From contig NZ_JAPEMA010000002.1 in the NCBI RefSeq assembly GCF_026343185.1, positions 558,001 through 622,000 on the forward strand: a stretch of 64,000 bases of DNA, in the 5' to 3' direction. Of the stretch, positions 42,225-51,360 are shown in pieces. The translations under genes were made by a program, and so were the position numbers. The DNA comes from Streptomyces sp. NBC_00091. GTDB lineage: Bacteria; Actinomycetota; Actinomycetes; Streptomycetales; Streptomycetaceae. The notes beneath the pieces are model-generated. The model saw nothing but the letters and a program-made list of their open reading frames with translations. It did no database searches and had not been told where the DNA came from. Position 1 is the stretch's first letter. Every line of letters begins with the position of its first letter.

Positions 42225-43385
42225 CTACGGGGCCGGGAGTTCCGCGAAGTCGGCGACCAGGCCGCGGTGGTGGCCCGCGGTGCCCAGGGTGAGGGAGTCC
42301 GCCTTGGCGCGCTTGAGGTAGAGGTGGGCGGGGTGTTCCCAGGTCATGCCGATGCCGCCGTGGAGCTGGACGCACTCCTCGGCCGCGCGGACGGCGACCC
42401 CGGAGCAGTGGGCCTGGGCGACGGCGACCGTGAGCGGGGCGTCCGGGGCCCCGGTGGCCAGGGCGTCGGCGGCGGCGCGGGCCGCCGCCCGGGCGCCGGC
42501 CACCTCCAGCCACAGCTGTGCGAGGCGGTGCTTGAGGGCCTGGAAGGAGCCGACGGGACGGTTGAACTGGTGGCGGCCGCGTACGTGCGCGACGGTCTCG
42601 GTCAGGCACCATTCGGCGAGCCCGAGCTGCTCCGAGGCCAGCAGCCCGGCGCCGGACAGCAGGGCCCCGGCGATGGCCGCCCGCGCGGTGGCGGGGTCCG
42701 CGAGGCGGGTGCCGGGGGCTCCGTCGAGGGTGACGGTGGCGAGCGGCCGGGTCAGGTCCAGCGGGACCAGCGCGGTCAGCGCGGCGCGGTCCGCGGGGAC
42801 GGCGTACAGCCCGGTGTCGGCCAGGACCAGCAGGACGTCGGCGGCCACCGCGTCCGCGACCGAGGTGACGGTGCCGCTCAGCACCCCGCCGCCGCTGTCG
42901 TGGGCCGGCGCCGGCAGGGGCGCGCCGGGGGCCAGAGTGAGGGGGAGGGCGGGGACGCAGATCCGCCGCCCGGCCGCGAGTTCTCCCACCAGGCCGGCGG
43001 CTTCGGCGTTGTCGCAGGCGACCGCGAGCAGGATCTCGGCCGCGAGCACGGAGCTCGTCAGGTACGGCACGGGTGCCACGGCGCGTCCCAGCTCCTCCAG
43101 GACGACGGCGGCCTCCCGGTGGCTCGCGCCCGCTCCGCCGAGCTTCTCGGGGACGAGCAGTCCGGCGGCGCCGATCCCGGTGGCCAGAGTGTGCCACAGG
43201 TCCGGGTCGTGGGGGCGGCCGCCCTCCGCGCGGGCGAGGACGCTCGCGGGGGCGCAGCGGTCGGCGAGCAAGGACCGTACGGCCGAGCGGAGTTCCTCCT
43301 CGGTGTCGGAGTAGAGCAGGTCGAAGGGGGCGCGGGAGTCGGCCGCCGGGCCGGGCTGCGCCACGCGTGCTGACTGTGCCGTCAT
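42225..43385 (-). CDS. acyl-CoA dehydrogenase (small-subunit-like)
   Basis: The 386-residue flavoprotein resembles the second partner of heteromeric acyl-CoA dehydrogenases. It keeps GRHQFNRPVGSFQALKHRLAQ and the C-terminal QLHGGIGMTWEHPAHLYLKRA, with the catalytic-base region altered in typical partner fashion. Its ATG 43385 overlaps the stop of the upstream acyl-CoA dehydrogenase gene (ATGA). Heteromeric pairs of this type act on sterol side chains or other bulky acyl-CoA thioesters. The real substrate here is unknown. Confidence 0.88.
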   Translation of the reverse strand: MTAQSARVAQPGPAADSRAPFDLLYSDTEEELRSAVRSLLADRCAPASVLARAEGGRPHDPDLWHTLATGIGAAGLLVPEKLGGAGASHREAAVVLEELGRAVAPVPYLTSSVLAAEILLAVACDNAEAAGLVGELAAGRRICVPALPLTLAPGAPLPAPAHDSGGGVLSGTVTSVADAVAADVLLVLADTGLYAVPADRAALTALVPLDLTRPLATVTLDGAPGTRLADPATARAAIAGALLSGAGLLASEQLGLAEWCLTETVAHVRGRHQFNRPVGSFQALKHRLAQLWLEVAGARAAARAAADALATGAPDAPLTVAVAQAHCSGVAVRAAEECVQLHGGIGMTWEHPAHLYLKRAKADSLTLGTAGHHRGLVADFAELPAP

Positions 43386-44587
43386 CGGGAGAGGTCCTTC
43401 CAGGCGATGTCCTTGTCGTCGCGCGGCTCGGCGGGCAGTCCGAGGACGCGCTCGGCGACGATGTTGAGGAGGATCTCGCTGGTGCCGCCCTCGATGCTGT
43501 TGCCCTTGGCGCGCAGGTAGCGGTATCCGGCGTCGCGGCCGGTGAAGTCGACGATCTCGGGGCGGCGCAGGGTCCAGTCCTCGTACAGGAGGCCTTCCTC
43601 GCCGAGGAGTTCCACCTCCAGGCCGCTGATCTCCTGGTTGAGGCGGGCGAAGGTGAGCTTCATCCCGCTGCCCTCGGGGCCGGGCTGGCCGGCGGCGAGC
43701 TGCTGGCGCAGCCGCTCTCCGGTGAGGCGGGCCACTTCGGCCTGCACCCACAGGTCGAGCAGCCGCTGGTGCAGGGCGTGGGTGCGCAGGGCGGGCCGTT
43801 CGCGCCAGGCGGCGGCGACGGGGGCGATCATGCCTCCCTCGCGCGGGATCCGCATGCCGCCGATGGAGACGCGTTCGTTCATCAGGGTGGTGCGGGCGAC
43901 GGCCCAGCCCTGGCCGACGGCGCCGAGCCGGTGGGCGTCGGGGATGCGGACGCCGGTGAGGAAGACCTCGTTGAACTCAGCCTCGCCGGTGATCTGGCGC
44001 AGGGGCCGGACCTCGACGCCGGGGGCGTGCATATCGCACAGGAAGTAGGTGATGCCCTGGTGTTTGGGCAGGGTGGGGTCGGTGCGGGCGATCAGGATGG
44101 CCCAGCGGGCGGTGTGGGCGCTGGAGGTCCACACCTTCTGGCCGTCGACCACCCATTCGCCCGCGGCCTCGTCCAGGACGGCGCGGGTGCCGAGGGCGGC
44201 GAGGTCGGAGCCGGCTCCGGGTTCGCTGAAGAGCTGGCACCAGACCTCCTCCCCCACCCACAGGGGGCGCAGGAAGCGGCGTTTCTGCTCCTCGGTGCCG
44301 TACGCGAGGATCGTGGGGGCGGCCATGCCGAGGCCGATGCCGATCCGGCGCGGGTCGTTGTCGGGGGCTCCGGCGGCCTCCAGTTCGGCGTCCACGACGG
44401 CCTGGAGGGAGCGGGGCGCGCCGAGTCCGCCGAGTCCCTGGGGGTAGTGGACCCAGGCGAGTCCGGCGTCGAAGCGGGCGCGCAGGAAGTCGGGGCGGGC
44501 GGTGGCGGCGGGCGGGTGCGCGGCGAGCAGGGCCCGGGTGCGGGTGCGAAGTTCCTCGGCGGTCGGGGCCGCGGCGGTGGGCGTCAT
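43382..44587 (-). CDS. acyl-CoA dehydrogenase (large-subunit-like)
   Basis: The 401-residue enzyme shows the FAD-binding segments WCQLFSEPGAGSDLAAL and GQKVWTSSAHTARWAILIART, the ITGEAEFNEVFLTGVRIP strand and the C-terminal KGNSIEGGTSEILLNIVAERVLGLP. It is coupled by 4-bp overlaps to both neighbours, giving the order quinone oxidoreductase, this gene, second dehydrogenase. The paired dehydrogenases probably form a heteromer. Confidence 0.9.
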   Translation of the reverse strand: MTPTAAAPTAEELRTRTRALLAAHPPAATARPDFLRARFDAGLAWVHYPQGLGGLGAPRSLQAVVDAELEAAGAPDNDPRRIGIGLGMAAPTILAYGTEEQKRRFLRPLWVGEEVWCQLFSEPGAGSDLAALGTRAVLDEAAGEWVVDGQKVWTSSAHTARWAILIARTDPTLPKHQGITYFLCDMHAPGVEVRPLRQITGEAEFNEVFLTGVRIPDAHRLGAVGQGWAVARTTLMNERVSIGGMRIPREGGMIAPVAAAWRERPALRTHALHQRLLDLWVQAEVARLTGERLRQQLAAGQPGPEGSGMKLTFARLNQEISGLEVELLGEEGLLYEDWTLRRPEIVDFTGRDAGYRYLRAKGNSIEGGTSEILLNIVAERVLGLPAEPRDDKDIAWKDLSR

Positions 44588-45567
44588 CGGGCGGCTCCGT
44601 CCAGGGACGGTACGACGACCAGCCGGCCGGTGGTGGCGCCGTCGGCGAGGCGCTGGACGGCCTCGGCGGCCCCGGCGAGCGGGACCCGTTCGCTGACGAG
44701 GGGTTTGACCGCGCCCTCGGCGGCGAGGCGGCTGAGTTCGGTGTGGCAGGCGAGGACGGCGGCGGGGTCCTTGGCGGCGTACAGCCCCCAGTGCAGGCCG
44801 AGCACGGAGTAGTTCTTGACCAGGGCGTGGTTGAGGGCGGGGGCGGGGACGTTGCCGCTGGCGAAGCCGACGACGACGATGCGGCCCTCGAAGGCCACGC
44901 ACTTCGCGGAGGCCGTGTAGGCGTCGCCGCCGACGGGGTCGTAGACCACGTCGGCGCCGCGTCCGCCGGTGAACTCCTTGACCCGGGCCGCGATCCCGCC
45001 CAGGTCCTCGGTGGTGCGGTCGATGACGAGGTCGCAGCCGAGGTCCTCGGCCGTACGGACCTTGGCCTTGCCGCCGACGACCCCGATGACGGTGGCCCCG
45101 GCGGCCTTGCCGAGCTGGACGGCGGCGCTGCCGACCCCGCCGGCCGCGGCGTGCACGAGCAGGGTCTCGCCGCGCTGCAGGCGGGCCCTGCGGTGGAGGC
45201 CGAACCAGCCGGTCTGGTAGCCGATGTGCAGGGCGGCCGCCTCGGCGTCGTCGAGGGCGCCGGGGGCGGGGAGCAGGGCGCGCGCGGGGGCGGTGACGTA
45301 CTCGGCGAATCCGCCGTGGGGCAGGCTCGGGTTGGCGATGACGCGCCGGCCGTCCTCGGTGAGGCCGCAGATCTCGACGCCCGGGGTGAAGGGCAGGGGC
45401 GGGCGGATCTGGTACTGGCCGCGGACGAGGAGCGCGTCGGGGAAGTTGACGTTCGCCGCGAGTACCCGGAGCCTCACCTCGCCCTCGGCGGGAACCGGTT
45501 CGGGAACCTCTTCGAGGCTCATGGCCTCGCGGGGTTCACCGGTCGTGTGTACTCGCCATGCCTGCAT
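44584..45567 (-). CDS. NADPH:quinone oxidoreductase-like MDR enzyme
   Basis: The 327-residue zinc-free medium-chain dehydrogenase carries VHAAAGGVGSAAVQLGKAAGATVIGVVGG as its NADPH-binding loop and the DVVYDPVGGDAYTASAKCV segment of quinone reductase/enoyl reductase-like proteins. As the first gene of the three-gene acyl-CoA dehydrogenase operon, it may reduce an enoyl or quinone intermediate of that pathway. Confidence 0.88.
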   Translation of the reverse strand: MQAWRVHTTGEPREAMSLEEVPEPVPAEGEVRLRVLAANVNFPDALLVRGQYQIRPPLPFTPGVEICGLTEDGRRVIANPSLPHGGFAEYVTAPARALLPAPGALDDAEAAALHIGYQTGWFGLHRRARLQRGETLLVHAAAGGVGSAAVQLGKAAGATVIGVVGGKAKVRTAEDLGCDLVIDRTTEDLGGIAARVKEFTGGRGADVVYDPVGGDAYTASAKCVAFEGRIVVVGFASGNVPAPALNHALVKNYSVLGLHWGLYAAKDPAAVLACHTELSRLAAEGAVKPLVSERVPLAGAAEAVQRLADGATTGRLVVVPSLDGAAR

Positions 45568-45613
45568 CCGGGGCCTCCAGCCGCCGTCGAGGGACCACGC
45601 TCGGCGGCATACT

Positions 45614-45625
45614 AAGCGGTCGCTT
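45614..45625. promoter_or_regulatory. TetR-type candidate operator before the acyl-CoA dehydrogenase operon
   Basis: The inverted repeat AAGCG-GT-CGCTT lies 47 bp upstream of the quinone oxidoreductase start, within ACTAAGCGGTCGCTTG. Motifs of this shape are bound by TetR-family regulators of acyl-CoA metabolism in actinobacteria. No such regulator is encoded next to it. Confidence 0.45.
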
Positions 45626-45704
45626 GCCCCTTTGGGAACCCTTCGCTCCGGCCGGCGTCGAGGGCCGCGAGGGCATTGTCAGTGGCCTGAGGCAGGATCA
45701 GGAC

Positions 45705-47486
45705 ATGAGGATCTACGACTGGGAACCCTTCCTGCGCACCTGGAGCGCCGAGCGCGGCGCGGCGCGGCAGGCCGAGGACCCCTCGGAACAGCCCCTGGGC
45801 TGGCTGGGTTTCGACCCTGCCCCGGCGGAGCGGATCGCCGCGCTCGAAGCCCGGCTGGGCGCGGCGCTGCCTCCCTCCTACCGCTCGTTCCTGGAGGTCA
45901 CCGACGGCTGGCGCTGGGCCGGGGAGTTCGTGGAGCTCCTCGCCCCGGCGGAGCGGGTGGGGCTGCTGCGGGAGCTGTCGGAGTTCCTGTACGAGAGCCT
46001 CAACGAGTGGGAAGAGGAGGATCTGGACGAGGACGATGACGAGGACGATGACGACGATGAGGACGACTCGGACGAGGAGGAGCCGTACGAGTCCGAGCGG
46101 TGGAAGCGGGCCGTCCAGATCTCCCTGGAGGGGGATCAGACCTGGCTCCTCCTCGACCCCGGTGACGTCAGCGCCGACGGCGAGTGGGCGGCGTACCGGT
46201 ACTCCAGCTGGAGCGGGAACGGGCCTGAGCGGCACGAGTCCTTCGCCCACCTGATGTACGCGGAGTTCCAGAGCTTCCACGCCCTGCGCAAGCCCGAGGG
46301 CGAGACGCGGCGGCGCCTGGCCGCCCAGGTGGAGCAGGCCCGGGCGGACCTGCTGGCGGGGCGGGTCGCCGAGGCCGAGCGGGAGCTGGAGGACGCCCAC
46401 GGGTTCAGGTACGGGCCGGCGGGCGTGCTCCTGTTCCAGATGCGGGCTCTGCGCGGGGAGCACTACATGCTGCCGGACGCCCGGGCCGAGCTCGCACAGG
46501 AGGACCCGCTGCGGGGGCACGCCGTCCTGCCCGTGCTCGCGGTGATCGCCGAGGGGGACACCCGGCCGTACAGGCCCGAGGACCAGGAACTCGACGAGTA
46601 CCGGCAGCGCTACCGGGACGGCGTCCACCGGGCCTGGGCGGGCGAGGCCCTCGAGCGGGCCCGGGAGCTCGCGCGGTGGGGGGACCCGGAGGGGGCCTGG
46701 CGGGTGCTGGCCGAGGAGGCGCTGCCCGCCTGGCGGCCGGTCGGCGACAGCCATGTACTGCCGGTCGAGCTGATGGCGGACCCCTTCCTGAGACCCCTGG
46801 TCACGCCGGAGCGGGCGCGGCGGATCATGGCGACCCCGCGCCCGGGGACACCGGTGCCGGCGGGGCCCGCCGAGGCGGGCCCGCGGGACCCCGGCCCGCT
46901 GCTGGAGCCCGGGGCGGGCGCCACGGCCGTCCGCATCGGCTTCGTCCGTGACACGCACCCGCGCGAGCTGGCGCTGCGGCTCGGCGCGGATCCGGAGTCC
47001 CTGCGGCCGCCTTCGGTCGGCTTCGCACCGCCCTGGCACTCCGGCTACGCGGAGCCGGACCGCCGGGGCGTCCTGCACGTCGGGGCCGCGGAAGACGGGT
47101 GGAGCTTCGCCGTGGAGACCGGTACGAACCTGGTGGCGGCGGACGGGAGCCCGCTCCCCGGGGTCGTGCTGTGGCGGGAGTCGCCGTCCGACCCCGTCCA
47201 GTGCCGTTACGCCGACCGGGAGGGCCGGGTCGTCTGGTCGCTGACGACTCCCGCACAGGCCCCGTACGACCCCGAGGGTCTGCTGGAGCGCGGCGGGGCC
47301 GAGCCGGGGCTGCTCGACGCGGAACTGACCGCCGCCGGCCTGCTGCGCCCGGACGGCCGGGTGGCGGGCAGGGACCCGGGGCTCGTGCCGGCGGTCGCCC
47401 GGCACTTCGGGCTCCGGCTCCACCCGGGCACGGCCCGCCGCGAACTGCTGCCCGTGCTGCGCGTCCCGCGTAGGGTCGCGTCATGA
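45705..47486 (+). CDS. SMI1/KNR4 (SUKH) domain protein with acidic insert
   Basis: The 593-residue protein starts at ATG 45705. The N-terminal SUKH domain shows IAALEARLGAALPPSYRSFLEVTDGWRW, then LEGDQTWLLLDPG and EWAAYRYSSWSG. A run of nearly pure Asp/Glu (about 102-129) splits it. The C-terminal half (from about 270) has helical repeat-like segments and a final region without a family I can name. SUKH proteins often act as immunity proteins to polymorphic toxins, but no toxin gene is adjacent. The stop overlaps the next gene by 4 bp. Confidence 0.75.
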   Translation: MRIYDWEPFLRTWSAERGAARQAEDPSEQPLGWLGFDPAPAERIAALEARLGAALPPSYRSFLEVTDGWRWAGEFVELLAPAERVGLLRELSEFLYESLNEWEEEDLDEDDDEDDDDDEDDSDEEEPYESERWKRAVQISLEGDQTWLLLDPGDVSADGEWAAYRYSSWSGNGPERHESFAHLMYAEFQSFHALRKPEGETRRRLAAQVEQARADLLAGRVAEAERELEDAHGFRYGPAGVLLFQMRALRGEHYMLPDARAELAQEDPLRGHAVLPVLAVIAEGDTRPYRPEDQELDEYRQRYRDGVHRAWAGEALERARELARWGDPEGAWRVLAEEALPAWRPVGDSHVLPVELMADPFLRPLVTPERARRIMATPRPGTPVPAGPAEAGPRDPGPLLEPGAGATAVRIGFVRDTHPRELALRLGADPESLRPPSVGFAPPWHSGYAEPDRRGVLHVGAAEDGWSFAVETGTNLVAADGSPLPGVVLWRESPSDPVQCRYADREGRVVWSLTTPAQAPYDPEGLLERGGAEPGLLDAELTAAGLLRPDGRVAGRDPGLVPAVARHFGLRLHPGTARRELLPVLRVPRRVAS

Positions 47487-47794
47487 TCATCACACTCGCC
47501 GTGATCTACACGGAACAGCTCGAAGCCTGCCGCTCCTTCTACAGCGGCCTCGGCCTGACCCTGGTGCCCGAGCAGCACGGCAAGGGGCCGGCCCACTACG
47601 CCGCGACCCTGGCCGACGGCGCGGTGCTGGAGCTCTACCCCGCCGGGGCACGGCCGGCGACCGGCTACCTGCGCCTCGGCCTCGCCGTCCCGGCGGCCGC
47701 CGGTGAAGCCGCCGGCCGGCGTACCGCGACCGACCCCGACGGCCGGACGATCGACCTGACCACGACACCGGAGGAGACCACACCCCACGACTGA
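47483..47794 (+). CDS. small VOC family protein
   Basis: The 103-residue single-module VOC protein (IITLAVIYTEQLEACRSFYSGLGLTLVPEQHGKGPAHYAATLADGAVLELYP has the expected strand pattern) is coupled to the SUKH gene by ATGA. Such short forms dimerise to build one active site. The coupling implies a joint role with the SUKH protein. I do not know the ligand. Confidence 0.75.
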   Translation: MIITLAVIYTEQLEACRSFYSGLGLTLVPEQHGKGPAHYAATLADGAVLELYPAGARPATGYLRLGLAVPAAAGEAAGRRTATDPDGRTIDLTTTPEETTPHD

Positions 47795-47918
47795 AACGGG
47801 GACGGCCGACGGGGCCCGGTCCGAAGACCCCGCCCGAGGGCGGCGAGCAAACCCCGTCGGCCAGCAGATTCCCCAGAGGAGAACAACCCCGATGATAGCG
47901 GCCGTTGGCCGGCGCCGG

Positions 47919-48683
47919 TCAGCGGGGGAAGACCTCGAACGGCACCGCCGGACGGCCGCCGAACCGGGCCGCCGCCTGCTGGACGTTGCCGGTCAGGAAG
48001 TTCCGTACGTACTCCTCGGGGTCCTGGTCGGTCAGCACCTCGATGTACGCCTTGTGCTCCAGCAGGGACTTCACGGAACGCTCCAGGCCGGGGCCGGCGT
48101 CGGCCGCGTGGGTGGGCGTGGAGGTGCCCGCCACCGCGACCCAGCGCACCCCGTTCCACGGCTCCAGGCCCTGCTCGGAGATGAGCTCGGGGAAGATCCA
48201 GCGGTTTCCCGCGTCGCCGGCGGCGTCCAGGGTGGCCCGGCCGACGGCCTGGTGGTCGGGGGTGTTCCAGTAGCCGCCACCGCCCGCTCCGCCCCAGGTC
48301 TCACGGTGGTTGAGGGTGATCACCAGCTCGGGGCGGTGGCGCCGGATGGCCGCCGCGATGTCCCGGCGCAGGGGGAGGCCGTACTCGATGACCCCGTCGC
48401 GGTGGTCGAGGAACTCCACGGTGGAGACCCCGACGACCGCCGCGCTCGCGCGCTGCTCGACCTCGCGCAGCGGGGCGCACTCCTGCGGGGCGATGGTGTC
48501 GATGCCCGCCTCGCCGCGCGTGGCGAGGACGTAGACGACCTCGCGGCCGCCGTCGGTCCAGTCGGCGATGGCCGCGGCGCAGCCGTACTCCAGGTCGTCG
48601 GGGTGGGCCACCACCGCGAGGGCACGCTGCCAGTCGGTGGGCATGGGCTGCAAGGGCGCCTGCTGCTCGGCTCGTTCGGTCAT
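47919..48683 (-). CDS. PIG-L family deacetylase
   Basis: The 254-residue zinc hydrolase of the LmbE/PIG-L family has AVVAHPDDLEYGC (zinc-binding and catalytic HPDD), TRGEAGID, and the downstream NTPDHQAVGRATLDAA with the third zinc histidine. Relatives include MshB and Mca of mycothiol metabolism, but this protein is not evidently either one. ATG 48683 was chosen; an in-frame GTG at 48692 is possible. Neither has a clear Shine-Dalgarno sequence. Confidence 0.85.
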   Translation of the reverse strand: MTERAEQQAPLQPMPTDWQRALAVVAHPDDLEYGCAAAIADWTDGGREVVYVLATRGEAGIDTIAPQECAPLREVEQRASAAVVGVSTVEFLDHRDGVIEYGLPLRRDIAAAIRRHRPELVITLNHRETWGGAGGGGYWNTPDHQAVGRATLDAAGDAGNRWIFPELISEQGLEPWNGVRWVAVAGTSTPTHAADAGPGLERSVKSLLEHKAYIEVLTDQDPEEYVRNFLTGNVQQAAARFGGRPAVPFEVFPR

Positions 48684-48713
48684 ACGCCGCACAATAGGCG
48701 AATGCGCCCCGGT

Positions 48714-50021
48714 TCAGTGGTCGTTGACCAGGGTCAGGAGCCGGTCGAGGACGCGGGGGCCGCCGGCGCGGACGCCGTCGTGCTCGAACTCGTCCGTCAC
48801 CCAGGTCCGCAGGCCCCGGATGGTGCGGGCCGTGTCCAGGGAGTGCGCGGTGTCCACGTACATGTCGTCGTGGTAGACGGCGGCGGCCACCGGTACCTCG
48901 TTGGCGGCGAGCCGCGCCGGGTCGTAGAGCGGCTGCCAGCCGGTCCGGGCGGCCAGTAGCTCGGCGGTCTCGCGCAGCGGGGCGAGGGCCGGGTCGGCGG
49001 TGAAGTGCCAGGGGTGGATGGTCTCGCCGGTGAAGAGGAGGGGCTCGTCGCCCGTCAGGGTCTTGGCGGCGTCGAAGCGCGGGTGGGCGGCGCGGACCCG
49101 TTCGGCGGCCCAGGCGGTGGGGGCCGCCGGGTCCTGGGCGTAGATCGCCTCGTGGAGCAGGGCGTAGAGGGGGTGTCCCGCGAAGGAGAGCCGGGCGTGG
49201 ACGTTCTCCAGGAAGGCGTCGCCGAGAGCGGGTCCGGCGGCGGTGGGGACGAAGGCGTCCTCCAGGAGGTAGTGCAGCTCGTGGCTGCCGTCGCCGGAGC
49301 CGAGGAGCAGGCCGAGGGACTGGAAGGCCTCGGCGGTGAGCCGGTAGCCGCCCGGGAGTTCGGCGGGCCGCTCGGCGAGGTGGGCGGCGATGCGGCGGGC
49401 GCGCTCGACGTCCATCGGGTAGCGGGCGTAGTGGGCGAGGTTCTTGCGCTCGATACGGACGTACGCGGCCTCGTACACCTCCACCGCGGTGGCGTCGAGG
49501 GAGGGCAGCCCGCCGGTGATCAGGGCGGCGGTCAGGCCCTGGGGCGCGGTGGAGAGGTAGTGGGTGGCGCAGAACCCGCCGAAGCTCTGGCCGAGCACGG
49601 TCCAGGGGGCGCCGCCGGTCAGGGCGGGGCGGATGGCCTCGGCGTCGCGCACGATGGAGTCGGCGCGGAAGTGGGTGAGGTACGCGGCCTGTTCGGCGGG
49701 GGTTCCGCGCAGCGGCAGGGTCTGCCGGTTGGCGGGGGTGGAGCGGCCGGTCCCGCGCTGGTCGAGGAGCAGCACCCGGTACTCGGTGAGGGCCCGTTCC
49801 AGCCAGGCCTGCCGTCCGGTGAACCGCCGCGCCCCGAAGCCGGGGCCGCCCTCCAGGTACAGCAGCCAGGGCAGCCGCTCCGGGTCCTTGCCGCTCGCCA
49901 CGGCCTCGCGCGCGTACAGCTCGATGCGCTCCCCGTCGGGGCGGTCGTGGTCGAGCGGCACGGTGAAGTGGTGGTCGGTCAGGACCACACCGGGCTGGCG
50001 GTAGCTGCGCTGGAGGGTCAC
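48714..50021 (-). CDS. S33 family proline iminopeptidase-like hydrolase
   Basis: The 435-residue alpha/beta hydrolase starts at GTG 50021. It shows LLYLEGGPGFGARR, LLLDQRGTGRSTPA, the nucleophile GQSFGGFCATHYLS, and the C-terminal acid/histidine pair in AAAVYHDDMYVD and TDEFEHDGVRAGG. This pattern is typical of actinobacterial proline iminopeptidases. It would cleave N-terminal proline from peptides in the cytosol. Confidence 0.88.
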   Translation of the reverse strand: MTLQRSYRQPGVVLTDHHFTVPLDHDRPDGERIELYAREAVASGKDPERLPWLLYLEGGPGFGARRFTGRQAWLERALTEYRVLLLDQRGTGRSTPANRQTLPLRGTPAEQAAYLTHFRADSIVRDAEAIRPALTGGAPWTVLGQSFGGFCATHYLSTAPQGLTAALITGGLPSLDATAVEVYEAAYVRIERKNLAHYARYPMDVERARRIAAHLAERPAELPGGYRLTAEAFQSLGLLLGSGDGSHELHYLLEDAFVPTAAGPALGDAFLENVHARLSFAGHPLYALLHEAIYAQDPAAPTAWAAERVRAAHPRFDAAKTLTGDEPLLFTGETIHPWHFTADPALAPLRETAELLAARTGWQPLYDPARLAANEVPVAAAVYHDDMYVDTAHSLDTARTIRGLRTWVTDEFEHDGVRAGGPRVLDRLLTLVNDH

Positions 50022-50115
50022 GGACGGCCCCTGGGGTCTGGGTACGGATCCCCTCCCCCGCGCCTTCGCCGGATCGCGGCGGGGGACGGGGCCGGGGCTG
50101 ACGTCCCGGCCGAGT

Positions 50116-50130
50116 CTAGTGCTGTGACCG
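50116..50130. repeat. second copy of a 15-nt element also found at 6565-6579
   Basis: CTAGTGCTGTGACCG is identical to the left arm of the palindrome after the VOC gene. Here it stands alone, 60 bp beyond the stop of the mscR gene. The partner arm is not present nearby. Confidence 0.6.
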
Positions 50131-50189
50131 TCCCTCCCGCCCCGGGCGGCCCGGGCTCCGCGGTGGCCCGGGCCGGTCGGGGCACAGGC

Positions 50190-51275
50190 TCAGAACTCGA
50201 CGACCGAGCGGAGCACCTCGCCGCGTTCCATCCGGGCGAAGGCGTCCTCGACCCCGTCGAGCGGGATGGTCTCGGAGACGAAGGCGTCCAGGTCGAGCCG
50301 GCCCTGGAGGTAGAGGTCGATCAGGAGCGGGAAGTCGCGCTCGGGCAGGCAGTCCCCGTACCAGGAGGACTTCAGCGCGCCGCCGCGCCCGAAGACGTCC
50401 AGGAGCGGGAGTTCGAGCTTCATCTCCGGTGTCGGTACGCCGACCAGGACCACGGTGCCGGCCAGGTCGCGGGCGTAGAAGGCCTGCCGGTAGGTCTCGG
50501 GGCGGCCGACGGCCTCGATGACCACGTCCGCGCCGTTCCCGCCGGTCAGCTCCTGGACGGCCTTGACCACGTCCTGCGTTCGCCCGTTGACGGTGTGGGT
50601 GGCGCCGAGTCCGCGCGCCCACTCCAGCTTCCGGTCGTCCAGGTCCACCGCGATGATCCGCGAGGCTCCCGCCAGCCGGGCTCCCGCGACGGCCGCGTTG
50701 CCGACTCCCCCGCAGCCGATGACGGCCACCGAGTCGCCGCGCCCGACGTTCCCGGTGTTCAGGGCCGCGCCGAGGCCCGCCATCACCCCGCAGCCCAGCA
50801 GTCCGGCGGCGGCGGGCGAGGCGGCCGGGTCCACCTTGGTGCACTGTCCGGCGGCGACCAGGGTCTTCTCGGCGAAGGCCCCGATGCCCAGGGCCGGGGA
50901 GAGCGGGGTCCCGTCCTCCAGGGTCATGGGCTGGGTGGCGTTGTGCGTGGCGAAGCAGTACCAGGGGCGCCCGCGCCGGCAGGCCCGGCAGGTTCCGCAC
51001 ACCGCACGCCAGTTGAGGACCACGAAGTCGCCGGGGGCGACGGAGGTGACGTCGGGGCCGACGGACTCGACGATCCCGGCGGCCTCGTGGCCGAGGAGGA
51101 AGGGGAACTCGTCGTTGATGCCGCCCTCGCGGTAGTGCAGGTCGGTATGACAGACCCCGCAGGCCTGGACCTTGACGAGGGCTTCGCCGGGTCCCGGGTC
51201 GGGCACGAGGATCGTGGTCGTCTCCACCGGTGCGCCCTTGCTCCGCGCGATGACCCCTCGTACGCGATGTGTCAC
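50190..51275 (-). CDS. mscR: S-(hydroxymethyl)mycothiol dehydrogenase
   Basis: The 361-residue zinc alcohol dehydrogenase oxidises the formaldehyde-mycothiol adduct, and members also reduce S-nitrosomycothiol. It has the catalytic zinc site [14 protein letters not shown] and GHEAAGIVE, the structural four-cysteine loop [15 protein letters not shown], and [21 protein letters not shown], which are characteristic of MscR. NAD binding is through [12 protein letters not shown] chose GTG 51275 ([14 protein letters not shown]) for family length; ATG 51311 is also possible. Confidence 0.88.
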   Translation of the reverse strand: MTHRVRGVIARSKGAPVETTTILVPDPGPGEALVKVQACGVCHTDLHYREGGINDEFPFLLGHEAAGIVESVGPDVTSVAPGDFVVLNWRAVCGTCRACRRGRPWYCFATHNATQPMTLEDGTPLSPALGIGAFAEKTLVAAGQCTKVDPAASPAAAGLLGCGVMAGLGAALNTGNVGRGDSVAVIGCGGVGNAAVAGARLAGASRIIAVDLDDRKLEWARGLGATHTVNGRTQDVVKAVQELTGGNGADVVIEAVGRPETYRQAFYARDLAGTVVLVGVPTPEMKLELPLLDVFGRGGALKSSWYGDCLPERDFPLLIDLYLQGRLDLDAFVSETIPLDGVEDAFARMERGEVLRSVVEF

Positions 51276-51360
51276 GTCGTACCCCGCTCTGTTCGGATCG
51301 GTCTGGATCATCGAACGTACACGGGCGCCGCCCGGTAAGGGAGTTGTGCGGGTACTTGTG

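Noticed and set aside
46010-46085. GAC/GAT/GAG repeat tract as a non-coding satellite
   Set aside because: The tract stays in frame within the SUKH gene and encodes an Asp/Glu run, so it is part of the protein.
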